NCBI RefSeq assembly: GCF_035117555.1
Contig: NZ_JAYKPK010000012.1
Coordinates: forward strand, 1-64,000
Direction: 5' to 3'
Origin: Yoonia sp035117555
Lineage (GTDB): Bacteria > Pseudomonadota > Alphaproteobacteria > Rhodobacterales > Rhodobacteraceae
DNA length: 64,000 nucleotides
The notes below the pieces were generated by a model, which ran no database searches, had not been told where the DNA came from, and saw only the letters and a program-made list of their open reading frames with translations. The position numbers and the translations under genes are program-made. Positions 15,195-26,322 of this stretch are shown one piece after another. How positions within the stretch are numbered: the first letter of the stretch is position 1; each line of letters starts with the position of its first letter.

Positions 15195-16055
15195 TCAGCG
15201 GCGGCGTTTGGTTTCGACCGCCTGTTGGGTGCGGGCCAGCTGTCTTTCGGCTTGCTTGAGATCCCGCTGCGCGACGGCGACGAAAACCGCGTCCATGATG
15301 TTGAGTTGTGCCACCCGCGCCGCCGCATTTTCGCCCAGCAAAGGTGACCCCTGTGCGGTGGAACATAATGCGATATCGGCCAGTTCCGACAAAGGCGCAT
15401 TGGCGTAATTGGTGATCGCGATGACGCGCGCGCCTTGTTGGCGGGCCAGCCGCGCCGCCTCGATCACGTTCGATGTGGTACCAGAGTGGCTGAAGGCGAC
15501 GACCACATCCTCTGGCCCCAGCAAGGTGGCGGACATCAGCATCATATGCGGATCATCCTGCACCCCCGCGCGCAGGCCGATCCGCAGGAATTTATGCGCC
15601 ACATCCCGCGCAATCTGCGCCGATCCACCGACGCCATAGAAATCGCGCTGCCGGGCTTTGAACAACAGGTCCGCCGCGCGGTCAAAGGCGTCAACATCAA
15701 GGATCGACATGGTTTCCTCGATCGCCTGCATTGCGGTCTGGAACACTTTGCGGATGATATCGGCAGAGCTGTCATCGGGTGATATTTCATTGTGCAGAGA
15801 TGCGACATCGGTTTGCAGATAGACCACCAGCGCTTCGCGAAAGTCACGATAGCCGTTGAAGCCCAGTTTCTTTGCGATCTTGACGACCATCGCGTCAGAG
15901 ACCCCGGCATCCTCTGACACTTGCCGCAGCGCGGTGGTCAGGTTCAGATCACTGCGCCCGGTGATATTGTCCACGACCCGCGCTTCGAGCGGTGTGAGAA
16001 ACGGCATCTGCATCCGTATCTGTGCGCCGATCGTGCGCGGATCGTTCCGTTCCAT
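15195..16055 (-). CDS. RpiR-family regulator with SIS domain
   Basis: Transcription factor of 286 residues. The N-terminal HTH_6 domain (about 1-75, including VSEDAGVSDAMVVKIAKKLGFNGYRDF) is followed by a SIS sugar-phosphate isomerase domain (about 120-250, FYGVGGSAQIARD, AFSHSGTTSNVIEAARLAR). The SIS domain binds a phosphorylated sugar as inducer, which fits the kinase and isomerase in the same operon. It is encoded inside the operon, between permease and kinase, so it probably controls its own transport genes. Confidence 0.92.
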   Translation of the reverse strand: MERNDPRTIGAQIRMQMPFLTPLEARVVDNITGRSDLNLTTALRQVSEDAGVSDAMVVKIAKKLGFNGYRDFREALVVYLQTDVASLHNEISPDDSSADIIRKVFQTAMQAIEETMSILDVDAFDRAADLLFKARQRDFYGVGGSAQIARDVAHKFLRIGLRAGVQDDPHMMLMSATLLGPEDVVVAFSHSGTTSNVIEAARLARQQGARVIAITNYANAPLSELADIALCSTAQGSPLLGENAAARVAQLNIMDAVFVAVAQRDLKQAERQLARTQQAVETKRRR

Positions 16056-16082
16056 GATGTGCTGCCCTATGATTTCAAGCCT

Positions 16083-17048
16083 TTATGCTTTGCCGCGGGT
16101 TGCACGGTCAATCAGCATTGCCACGATGATGATAATACCTGTCGCCAGAAGCTGGTAGAACGCTTGCACATTCATCAGGGTCAGTCCGTTGCGCAGACCG
16201 CCCAGAATGACAGCCCCCATGATCGTGCCGACAACAGAGCCTTTGCCACCCATCAGCGAGGCCCCACCAATCGCAGCGGCTGCGATGGCATCCAGTTCCC
16301 ACAGATTGCCCATCGTCGGGTCCGCGGCACCCAGACGACCCGTCAGGATCAGCGCGGCCACAGCCGCAAGGCCACCAGATAGCACATAGACGGTGATCTT
16401 GGTGCGCACGACGGGAACACCGGCGATCCGTGCTGCTTCGGGGTTGCCGCCGACGGCGAGGATATATTCGCCCAAAGGTGTCCGGTTCAGCACGACCCAC
16501 AGGGTGACCGCGATAATGGTCACGATGATCACCGGCACCGGGACGCCAAACACCAGCCCGTTGATCGCCTGCCGGAATTCCGGCGGAATGCCGAATATTG
16601 GGTTGCCGCCGGTGAAGATCAGCGACAATGCCCGGTATAGCGACAGGCCACCCAAGGTCACGATGAACGGTTGCAACCCGGCCACCGCGATCAGCGTGCC
16701 GCTGAACAACCCGCAGGCCATGCCGGTCATGATCGCACCGATCACAGCCAGCGGGATCGGCACACCGGCGACCATCAGGGTCGCGCCGACGACCGCAGAT
16801 ATCGCAGCCGCAGGACCGACCGACAGGTCAATACCGCCCGAAATGATCACAAAGGTCATCCCCAGCGCGATACAAGCATTGATCGACGATTGCTGCAGGA
16901 TATTGATCAGATTAGGCGAGGTGAGGAATACCGGATTCAACACAGCAAAAACCGCAAAAATCAGGATGAGGCCGAAGAATGTCCCCGCGTCGCGCAGATT
17001 GATACGCGCGATAAAACGGGGCAGGGCGGCTGTGGGTGTCTGGGTCAT
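16083..17048 (-). CDS. sugar ABC transporter permease (RbsC type)
   Basis: Inner-membrane permease of the ribose/xylose class, 321 residues with about nine hydrophobic segments. Recognisable motifs are GGIDLSVGPAAAISAVVGA and the later AAAAIGGASLMGGKGSVVGTIMGA, both signature regions of the branched RbsC family. Its start overlaps the stop of the ATPase gene by four bases. A single permease gene implies a homodimer. Confidence 0.95.
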   Translation of the reverse strand: MTQTPTAALPRFIARINLRDAGTFFGLILIFAVFAVLNPVFLTSPNLINILQQSSINACIALGMTFVIISGGIDLSVGPAAAISAVVGATLMVAGVPIPLAVIGAIMTGMACGLFSGTLIAVAGLQPFIVTLGGLSLYRALSLIFTGGNPIFGIPPEFRQAINGLVFGVPVPVIIVTIIAVTLWVVLNRTPLGEYILAVGGNPEAARIAGVPVVRTKITVYVLSGGLAAVAALILTGRLGAADPTMGNLWELDAIAAAAIGGASLMGGKGSVVGTIMGAVILGGLRNGLTLMNVQAFYQLLATGIIIIVAMLIDRATRGKA

Positions 17049-18583
17049 TGCTGGGCCTCCATAGACGGGGTCAGTTGGTCTGTCGCTGCAGACTTGGGGA
17101 TGGCATAGGCCGCGATGGCGGTTTCCGAAATGTCAGCACCGTCAAGCACGGCGGCAATGCGGCCTTCGCGCATCACCATGACCCGGTCGGACAGGCGCAT
17201 GATCTCTGGCATTTCGGAACTGACGACGATGATCGACTTGCCCGCCTCGGCCAGTTGCGCGATCAGGTCGTAGATTTCGGATTTCGCCCCGATATCAATG
17301 CCGCGCGTCGGTTCGTCAAACAACAGGATATCTACATCAGCGGCCAGCCAGCGACCGATGATCGCCTTTTGCTGGTTACCGCCTGAAAACGTACCGATGG
17401 CGCGGGTGACATCGGGCGGGCGCATGCCCATCCGCTGCATCAGCGCGGTGGATTCCGCATGCAGTTTCCGGCGGCGCAACAGGCCGAACCGGGTGAAACG
17501 GGACATGCAGGGCAAGGCGATATTGGATGAGACGGGGCGGTCGCGCACGATGCCGTCTTTCTTGCGCTCTTCCGGCACCAGACCGATACCCGCGCGGATC
17601 GCATGGCGGGGGCTGCGCAGATTGACGGCTGTGCCGTGCAGCGTGACACGGCCACTGCTGACAGGGTCGATGCCCGCAATCAGACGCAGCAATTCGGTGC
17701 GGCCGGAACCGACCAGCCCGGCCAGACCCAGAACCTCGCCCTGATGCAGGGTGAAACTGGCGTCGCGGATAAAGCCGCCGTCGGACAGCGCCTCGACCTG
17801 CATCACTGGTTTCGGGCGGGCATGGCTGACATGGGTTTCCTGCAGGATATCGCGGCCGACCATGCGGGCGACGACCTGATCTTCGGTTGTTTGCGCCAGA
17901 TCAACGGTATCGATGAATTTCCCGTCGCGGAGGATCGTGGCACGGTCGCAGACGCGGAACACCTCGTCCATCTTGTGCGAGACGTAAATCACCGACACGC
18001 CCCGCCCGGCAAGCCGCGCGATCAAGGCGGCAAGGCTTTCAAATTCGGACGGGGTCAGGGAGGATGTCGGTTCATCCATTGCGATGATCCGTGCATCATC
18101 CAGCAAGGCGCGGGCAATCTCGACGATCTGCTGCTGGGCGACCTTGAGCGTGTGGATCGGCGCGCGCGGATCAATGCGGGGGTCCAGATCGGCGAGCAAA
18201 TCGCGCGCCCGGCGTTCCTGTGCGCGGCGGTCGACAAGCAGGCCCCCTGCCTTTGTCAGCGGGCGACCCAGAAACAGGTTCTGCGCGACGCTCAGCTGTG
18301 GGATATGCTGCAATTCCTGATGGATCATCGCGATGCCTGCGGCGCGCGCATCGGCCGGGCGGTTCAGGGTCACCGGCTGGCCGTCAATGATGATCTGCCC
18401 TGCGGTCGCCTGAAACACGGCGGACAGGATATTCAGCATTGTCGATTTACCGGCACCGTTTTCACCCAGCAGGCCATGCACCTCGCCCGGGCGGACATCG
18501 AAACTGACGTCGTCCAGGGCGCGGATACCCGGAAATTCTTTGGTGACGCCGACCAGCGACAACCGGCTTGCAGAATTTGTCAT
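17045..18583 (-). CDS. sugar ABC transporter ATP-binding protein (RbsA type)
   Basis: Double ATPase of carbohydrate importers, 512 residues. The first domain has Walker A GENGAGKST and Walker B IIAMDEPTSSL. The second has the degenerate Walker A region typical of RbsA (GLVGSGRTELLR), signature SGGNQQKAIIGRWL and LFDEPTRGIDIGAK. The start at 18583 (MTNSASRLSLVG) is chosen because the protein family begins there; the open frame continues upstream to 18655. Confidence 0.95.
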   Translation of the reverse strand: MTNSASRLSLVGVTKEFPGIRALDDVSFDVRPGEVHGLLGENGAGKSTMLNILSAVFQATAGQIIIDGQPVTLNRPADARAAGIAMIHQELQHIPQLSVAQNLFLGRPLTKAGGLLVDRRAQERRARDLLADLDPRIDPRAPIHTLKVAQQQIVEIARALLDDARIIAMDEPTSSLTPSEFESLAALIARLAGRGVSVIYVSHKMDEVFRVCDRATILRDGKFIDTVDLAQTTEDQVVARMVGRDILQETHVSHARPKPVMQVEALSDGGFIRDASFTLHQGEVLGLAGLVGSGRTELLRLIAGIDPVSSGRVTLHGTAVNLRSPRHAIRAGIGLVPEERKKDGIVRDRPVSSNIALPCMSRFTRFGLLRRRKLHAESTALMQRMGMRPPDVTRAIGTFSGGNQQKAIIGRWLAADVDILLFDEPTRGIDIGAKSEIYDLIAQLAEAGKSIIVVSSEMPEIMRLSDRVMVMREGRIAAVLDGADISETAIAAYAIPKSAATDQLTPSMEAQQ

Positions 18584-18696
18584 GTGGTTACTTTCGCGTT
18601 GCCCCTGGCAGCAAACGGGCGGCGGTGCCGCAGGGCCGTCAGGATAGCGGTTCAAAGGGTGGCGCGCGACATATCACGCGCCACCGGGTGGCCGGA

Positions 18697-19743
18697 TTAT
18701 TCGGCCAGCAGCATTTCACGCAGGGTGCCGGTATCCTCGACCGAATATTCCGCCACATTGTCTGCCGTGATCAGCGCCTGCGGCGTTGCAACCACACGCG
18801 GCAGGTCCTGACCTGCGATCAGGCGCAGCACGACTTCCATCGCGACTTCGCCGGTCAGGACCGGAAAGCTGTCGACAGTGCCGGTCAGATCGCCCGCACG
18901 GATCGAATTATAGGCATCGGAAATCCCGTCCGTGCCGAAAACCGCTACCTGATCCTGCAGACCTGCGGCCTTGACCGCCTCGACCACGCCCAGGGCCATA
19001 CCATCGTTATTGGCGTAGAACCCGATCAGGTCGGGATGCTGTTGCAGAATGTTCGATGCGGAATCATAGGCGGTCTCCCGGCTCCAGTTCGCGGGGACGC
19101 TGGCCACCACGTCAAAGCCTTCGGCAGCAGTGATCGTCGCGGTGAAGCCATCGGTGCGCTGACCTGCGGCGAAAACGCCGGGCTGGCCTTCGATCACGGC
19201 GACCTTTCCACCTTCGGGCGCATTGTCGATGAACCATTGCGCGACGCGAACACCATTATCACGCTGCACATTGCCGACGTAATGAGTCGCTGACGGGATC
19301 ACGGCATCGTTGACATTGACAACGGTGATGCCGTCGCGCGCCGCGGATTCCATGGCAGGTTGCAGGTTATTGTCGGTCTGCGGCGACACCAGCAGGCCCT
19401 GATAACCTTGCAGGATCATGTTTTCCGCAATCGACAGCTGGCCCAGCTGGTCACCCTCGGACGGGGCGGCCTGATAGGCAAAGCCGACACCCAGCGCATC
19501 CGCTACATTCTGATAGCCCTGACCAAGGGAACGCCAGTATTCGTTGGTCAATGTCTTGGACACGCCGCCGACGCTTGTGCCTTCGGCAATGGCGGGCATG
19601 TCGCCAAAGCGTTCGGTCAGTTCCGACCAATCCATGCGGTCAGGTTCTTCGTCAGAGTTCAGCGGTGCCAGATCCTGCGCCGCTGCGATTCCGGCAAGCG
19701 CAGTCATGGCGCTGGCCATCAAAAAGGTCTTGATCGTCTTCAT
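18697..19743 (-). CDS. periplasmic sugar-binding protein (RbsB type)
   Basis: Substrate-binding component of the operon's ABC importer, 348 residues. It starts with a cleavable signal peptide (MKTIKTFLMASAMTALAGIAAAQ). The body has the Peripla_BP_4 pattern: AENMILQGYQGLLVSPQ, VVNVNDAV, and the hinge-region FYANNDGMALGVVEAVK. It is about 50 residues longer than E. coli RbsB at the N-terminus. The 113-base gap to the ATPase gene is the largest in the operon and may contain an mRNA-stabilising structure. Confidence 0.93.
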   Translation of the reverse strand: MKTIKTFLMASAMTALAGIAAAQDLAPLNSDEEPDRMDWSELTERFGDMPAIAEGTSVGGVSKTLTNEYWRSLGQGYQNVADALGVGFAYQAAPSEGDQLGQLSIAENMILQGYQGLLVSPQTDNNLQPAMESAARDGITVVNVNDAVIPSATHYVGNVQRDNGVRVAQWFIDNAPEGGKVAVIEGQPGVFAAGQRTDGFTATITAAEGFDVVASVPANWSRETAYDSASNILQQHPDLIGFYANNDGMALGVVEAVKAAGLQDQVAVFGTDGISDAYNSIRAGDLTGTVDSFPVLTGEVAMEVVLRLIAGQDLPRVVATPQALITADNVAEYSVEDTGTLREMLLAE

Positions 19744-19786
19744 CTTAGGTTTCCTCCCTTTACGATGTGTAGATAGCTTGTAAAGT

Positions 19787-20764
19787 TTATGCGCCGCTCA
19801 TAATCCGTGCGACCGCACGTTGGCTGAGTGGCGAATTCTGTGTGGCAATCGCATCCTGCAGGCTGTTGTCCCCGGCAATGCGGCCAGCCATCACCATGAA
19901 GCGTTCAACAGCTTCGATATTGGTGCGGCATTCCTCGACCGGATCAATGCCGGATGCATCGGGGAATGTATCGAAATAGATCACCCCGTCATAACCGTCG
20001 CGGGTGATCTGCCATAGCAGTTCCAGCGTCGCTTGCGGATGCACGCTGCCGACCATCAGACCATCGTCGCGTTTGGCGTAGCCATCGTTCAGATGCACGC
20101 CCAGCAGGCGCGATTTCCGCGCGATCAGCGTGGCGGCAAAGGCGGGCATTTCATCGGCATAAAGCACATGCGCGAAATCCAGCGTCACCCCGGTATTGGC
20201 GCAACCGGTTTCCGCAATCGCCAAAAGCGTGGTCGCCGCATCGGGCAGCAATGCATAGGATCGAGGTTCGTTCGCCTTATATTCAATGGAAATCATACAA
20301 TCCGGGGCATGTTCGGCGACTTCACGGATGCCGGATACTTCGTCATCCCACATCCGCCCGTAATCACCCTGAAAGCTGTAGTCAAAACCATCCTGCCCCA
20401 GCCAGAGCGTCATCAGCGGCGCGCCCATTTCCAATGCTGCATCGATGCCGCGCTTGGTCAGGTCGATGGCTTCCTGCCGGACAGCACGGTCGGGATTGGT
20501 AAAGGCACCCAGTTTGAAGGCTGGATTGGTGTAGTAGCGCATGGCAAGGCCGTTCACCTGCAAGCCGAGGTCGTTGATCTGCGCAAGCACATCTTTGGGC
20601 GCACCGCTCACATGGTCAGGAAAGTTCAGGTCCACATGCGTCAGCCCCGTCACGCTGGCAGCGCGGCGAGCCATCATTTCAAGCGTGGGCTTTCCTTTGT
20701 GGTCAGGCCATGCCTTCTCGGCTTGCGCGGCAAAAGAATTCAAGCGTGTTGCGAATCTGGTCAT
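19787..20764 (-). CDS. sugar isomerase/epimerase, TIM-barrel (AP endonuclease 2 fold)
   Basis: Xylose-isomerase-like TIM-barrel enzyme, 325 residues, first gene of the operon. Likely metal ligands are Glu in MISIEYKANEP, Asp in GVTLDFAHVLYADE, His in LLGVHLNDGY and an acidic residue in GVIYFDTFPD. The start at 20764 has an excellent GGAGGA site; the open frame upstream is not used. It would convert the imported sugar to the form phosphorylated by the kinase. The exact sugar is unknown. A dyad that could be an operator overlaps its leader. Confidence 0.88.
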   Translation of the reverse strand: MTRFATRLNSFAAQAEKAWPDHKGKPTLEMMARRAASVTGLTHVDLNFPDHVSGAPKDVLAQINDLGLQVNGLAMRYYTNPAFKLGAFTNPDRAVRQEAIDLTKRGIDAALEMGAPLMTLWLGQDGFDYSFQGDYGRMWDDEVSGIREVAEHAPDCMISIEYKANEPRSYALLPDAATTLLAIAETGCANTGVTLDFAHVLYADEMPAFAATLIARKSRLLGVHLNDGYAKRDDGLMVGSVHPQATLELLWQITRDGYDGVIYFDTFPDASGIDPVEECRTNIEAVERFMVMAGRIAGDNSLQDAIATQNSPLSQRAVARIMSGA

Positions 20765-20779
20765 GTATGATCCTCCATA

Positions 20780-20807
20780 CTTCACAACAAATATATAATT
20801 TGTGAAG
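20780..20807. promoter_or_regulatory. operator-like inverted repeat before the sugar operon
   Basis: CTTCACAA (20780-20787) and TTGTGAAG (20800-20807) form a perfect 8-base inverted repeat around an AT-rich 12-base centre, 16 bases before the isomerase start codon. Its position fits a repressor site for the operon's RpiR protein. Confidence 0.5.
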
Positions 20808-21079
20808 CTGTCAAGACATGAGATTGAAAGTACCTGAATGAAGCCTCCAAACATCCGGCACCGGATGTGGGTGGAGGGTAGGGAAAAGCTGGCTCTTCAC
20901 GGGTGTCGATACCTGTGCGGAAACCCCTGCGCGGCGCAATACTCCCCGCAGGGAGGCGTGCTTCAAGATCACCATCGGTGAAAAGTGACTCGCGCGTGTC
21001 ATCAACCCCCGCCGTTGTGGTGCGGAGGGTGAATCATGCCCTCAACTCGCTGTCGAACAAGGGCTTATTCAGCCGCTTG
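20808..21079. other. intergenic, no gene recognised
   Basis: About 270 bases between the sugar operon promoter and the stop of the peptide-type ABC ATPase. Only short unconvincing open frames are present. It should contain the sugar operon promoter and the transcript end of the neighbouring operon. Confidence 0.45.
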
Positions 21080-22920
<1,841 letters not shown>

Positions 22921-22921
<1 letters not shown>

Positions 22922-23793
22922 TACTCCGTCACGGCTGCATGACGCGCGCGCAATTGGGGGTGCTCGCGAAAATTCGGCAGCGGCGGCGTCCAGCGCTGTG
23001 CTGTCGGCTTGAAGCTGGCGGTGAACGGGTCGTCACCGCTCACTTGCCAACGGACAGTATCGCCAAGCTCGATCACGCCCATCGCGCCTGCAGGTTCACC
23101 GCCGGTCGTGAAACTTTCGGTCAGTGATTGCTGGGTCAGGTGAGTGATGCCATCCACCGTCGTGAGCGTGTTCCAATGCACATGCCCGGCAAGGCAGACG
23201 ACCGGGACGCGTGCCAACGACAGCGCGGCGCGTGCGCGGTCCGCCATGGGATAGGTGGCGCTGCCGGGGTTGTTCTGGAAATAGTAATTGCCGATCTGGG
23301 AATGCCCCGACACCGGCACATGGCTGGCCATCAGCACCGGACGGTCCGCCGCCTGCATGACTTTCGCGAGCCAGACCAGATCTTCTTCGGCAAGCACAAA
23401 GCCGCTGTGGTCGGGGCTGCGGCGGATCTTGCTGTCGGCGCGCCACAGGACGATCCGCCAACCGGCGATGTCATGCACTTCATGGCCCAGCGATCGGCCA
23501 AGGATATTTTCGTTTTCAGCGACGCTGAGGTGGTCGCGGTCATGATTGCCGTTCAGATGCCAGATCGGTGCTGTCACCGCGCGGAAGGCGTCAGCGACCT
23601 CGGCCTCCAGTCGCAGGTCGGTTTCGTGGTTTTCATCAGAGATCCGGTCACCAAGGTCAAGAACATGGGATGCGCCAGCATCCTCGGCAAAGCGGGCAAA
23701 TTCAGCCATAAGGCCCAGGGCCGCATCACCGCGCTTGGCCGTTGATGGTTTGCCGTGGTGGATATCTGTGATGATCGCAATGCGCAGATTCAT
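22921..23793 (-). CDS. calcineurin-like metallophosphoesterase
   Basis: Binuclear-metal phosphoesterase of 290 residues. All family motifs are present: DIHHGK, GD in VLDLGDRISDE, GNHD in LNGNHDRDH, a lone His in MASHVPVSGHS and GHVH in CLAGHVHWN. No signal peptide is visible, so it is cytoplasmic. The class includes cyclic-nucleotide and glycerophosphodiester phosphodiesterases. It lies within a transporter operon that also contains a HAD phosphatase, suggesting that the imported solute carries a phosphate ester. That substrate is inferred, not shown. Confidence 0.9.
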
Positions 23794-23848
23794 TGGTTTG
23801 TCCTTTCAGGGAGGGCCCAGACCCCGCAGGGCTTGGGCCGGAAACAGA

Positions 23849-25402
23849 TCAGTTAGAGGCGAAGGAGATAGACCCGGCGCGGAAGTCGAGCACATAGGGG
23901 ATATGGCCGGGCTTGGGTGCCCAAACGATATCGCTGCGCATGGCCCAGCTTTCGTAGGGGCGATACAGCGGCAGGACGGGCGGGTTGGCTGCGATCCGTT
24001 CCATCAGGTCGGCATAAGCGGCGCGGCGTTCCGCGACATCATGCGAATAGCGGAATTTGTCCCAGGATGCGGCGTAATCTGCATCGGTATTGAAACGCCC
24101 TTCGGATTCCGACGGGCCGTTTGGCGCCCACATCACGCCGAAGCTGCCGAAAGGATCCGCGAAATACATCGGGTTCGACCAGTTCCGTGTCATCATCTCG
24201 GGGCTGTTGCCGGTCCAGCTGGGCATGTCACGAATGCTGGCATTGATGCCGATTTCGCCCCACATTTCGGTAATCGCCTGCGCCGCGAGATAGCCATTCG
24301 TATAGTAGGACCCCTGCGTGTCAAAAGTGATCTCGAACCCGTCATAGCCCGCTTCTTCAAGAAGCTCTTTGGCGCGGTCGGGATTGTAGGTGAAGGTTTC
24401 GAGTTCCGGCATGTAAAGATCGCCGAATTCTTCCATCGTATGGCTGGAGGGTACATGCGCTTTGCCGAGCCAAAGAGCCTCGTTCAGCAGGTCGCGGTCA
24501 ATTGCCATCGACAGGGCCTGCCGGATCCGCGGGTCTGCGAGTCGGGGATGGTTCATGTTCATGATCATGACATGAAACAGCGCCGTCTGGCCGCCGACCG
24601 CCGTCAGGTCGGGGTCGTTCTCGATCTGGGACAGCTGATCTGGTGCGATATTGGTGGCGATATCCGCCTCACCCGTGCGCAACGCTGTGATCCGTGATGC
24701 GGTTTCAGGGACATGGATGACGTTCACGCGGTCCAAAGGTGCCTGATCGCCCCAGAATTCGTCATGTCGTTCCCAGGTGATTTTCTGACCCGGTACGAAT
24801 TCGGCAACAGCATAAGGGCCAGTGCCGACCGGGGCGAGCGAAAATGCCTCGAAATCATCGTGTTCCAGAGCTTCGGGATCACCGGCAAGGCCCATTACAT
24901 AGGCCTGCGGGATGATGAAGGTCTGCTGCAGGTTCAGCAAAGTTTCGAACAATGGTTCAGGGCGTTTGACATGCACACGGACGGTCAGGTCATCGACCTT
25001 TTCGACATGATCGAAATTGGCCAGACGGTCACGCATCCGAACCTGATAGGGTGGAAAATCGGCCTGGAACATGCGGTTCAGCGAAAATACGACATCATCT
25101 GCGGTCATCGTGCTGCCGTCGTGAAAGACCACGCCGTCGCGCAGCGTCAGCTCCATCACGGTGGGTTCCACAAGGTCCCATGCGGTGGCAAGGCCCGGCA
25201 CGAAAACTTCTGAGGCAGCCGTATAGTCTTTGTGGATCAGCGGATCAAAGCTGTTGAAGTAGAACTGCGATCCGACATTGGAATGGTCGCGGCCCGGGTC
25301 AAGATAGTCTGACACGTTGGCCGCAGCGACTGTCAGATCGCGTGCCTGGGCCATGCCTGTCAGGGCGCAGGCAAGCAATGTGGTTGTCAGAAGGTATTTC
25401 AT
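23849..25402 (-). CDS. peptide/nickel-type ABC substrate-binding protein (SBP family 5)
   Basis: Periplasmic binding protein, 517 residues, with a signal peptide MKYLLTTTLLACALTGMAQA. Family 5 features include DGVVFHDGSTMTADDVVFSLNR, the early YLDPGRDHS region and RIRQALSMAIDRDLL. The start at 25402 is chosen because the signal peptide begins there. The gene is third from the end of the operon, between the phosphoesterase and permease genes. Family 5 proteins bind peptides, but also glutathione, opines, nickel complexes and other solutes. Confidence 0.93.
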   Translation of the reverse strand: MKYLLTTTLLACALTGMAQARDLTVAAANVSDYLDPGRDHSNVGSQFYFNSFDPLIHKDYTAASEVFVPGLATAWDLVEPTVMELTLRDGVVFHDGSTMTADDVVFSLNRMFQADFPPYQVRMRDRLANFDHVEKVDDLTVRVHVKRPEPLFETLLNLQQTFIIPQAYVMGLAGDPEALEHDDFEAFSLAPVGTGPYAVAEFVPGQKITWERHDEFWGDQAPLDRVNVIHVPETASRITALRTGEADIATNIAPDQLSQIENDPDLTAVGGQTALFHVMIMNMNHPRLADPRIRQALSMAIDRDLLNEALWLGKAHVPSSHTMEEFGDLYMPELETFTYNPDRAKELLEEAGYDGFEITFDTQGSYYTNGYLAAQAITEMWGEIGINASIRDMPSWTGNSPEMMTRNWSNPMYFADPFGSFGVMWAPNGPSESEGRFNTDADYAASWDKFRYSHDVAERRAAYADLMERIAANPPVLPLYRPYESWAMRSDIVWAPKPGHIPYVLDFRAGSISFASN

Positions 25403-25434
25403 GATGAGGTCTCCGTTTTGGTGGGGTGAAAGGT

Positions 25435-26319
25435 TCAGCGGCTGCGCAGCCGCACGTCCGCGCGGTCCCGCAGCCAGTCGCCAAGGATCTGGACAGCAAA
25501 GGTAACCGTGAGGATGAGAAAGGCCGGGACCAGCACGATCCATGGTGCGGTCGGCATGTAATCGCGACCCACACCGACCATTGCGCCAAGCGTGGCGGTG
25601 GGTGGCTGCACGCCAAGCCCGAGAAAGGACAAAGTGCTTTCCAGCAAGATGATGCTGGACAGCGACAGCGTGAACTGCACCACCAGCGGCGAGACGATAT
25701 TGGGCAACAGGTGCCGGATGGCGATCCGCATGGGGGCGGCACCGGCGCAGCGCGCGGCCTCGATGAAGGGCAGGCGCATGAGCCGCGACACGTCGGCCCG
25801 GATGATGCGGGCATATTGTTCCCAGCCGGACAGGCCGAGCACGATCACCATCACTTCCAGAGAATTGCCGAAGATGGTCAGCAGGAACAATGCGACCAAA
25901 GTGAACGGGATGGCGATCTGTGTATCGACCGCGCCCATGATCGCGGCCTCTGTCCGGCCGCCGCGCAATCCGGCCAGCATGCCCAGCGTGCCGCCGATCA
26001 GCAGGCCAAGACTTGCCCCCAGAAAGGCCAGCGATAGCGTCAGCCGCAGGCCGTAAAGCGCGCGCGAAGCGACGTCGCGGCCCAGCTCATCCGTGCCCAG
26101 CAGGTTGCCGGGTCTTGCGCCTTCAAACCCTGCCGGCGGTTTCAGCCGCCCCAACAGGCTTTGCGAGGTTGGTGAAAATGGCGCGATCAGCGGCGCCAGA
26201 ATTGCCATCGCGATCAAGGCAAGCCCGATCACAAGGGCAAGCCGCTGCACCATATTCCCGTCGCGCCAGAGCGCGGGCAGGAAAGCCTGTGTCTTGGGGG
26301 GCATTGGCAGACTTGTCAT
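25435..26319 (-). CDS. ABC transporter permease (DppC type)
   Basis: Inner-membrane permease, 294 residues, with an N-terminal membrane segment, then the long periplasmic stretch containing GNLLGTDELGRDVASRALYG. That is the hallmark of DppC/OppC permeases. The EAA-loop region reads MRLPFIEAARCAGAAPMRIAIRHLLPN. Three bases separate it from the DppB-type gene. Confidence 0.95.
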   Translation of the reverse strand: MTSLPMPPKTQAFLPALWRDGNMVQRLALVIGLALIAMAILAPLIAPFSPTSQSLLGRLKPPAGFEGARPGNLLGTDELGRDVASRALYGLRLTLSLAFLGASLGLLIGGTLGMLAGLRGGRTEAAIMGAVDTQIAIPFTLVALFLLTIFGNSLEVMVIVLGLSGWEQYARIIRADVSRLMRLPFIEAARCAGAAPMRIAIRHLLPNIVSPLVVQFTLSLSSIILLESTLSFLGLGVQPPTATLGAMVGVGRDYMPTAPWIVLVPAFLILTVTFAVQILGDWLRDRADVRLRSR

Positions 26320-26322
26320 GGG

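Noticed and set aside
17603..18811. 402-codon plus-strand open frame
   Set aside because: It lies fully opposite the RbsA-type ATPase and its leader, has no recognisable motif, and is a shadow produced by GC-rich codon structure.
23546..24697. 383-codon plus-strand open frame
   Set aside because: Antisense to the phosphoesterase and binding-protein genes and without family motifs.
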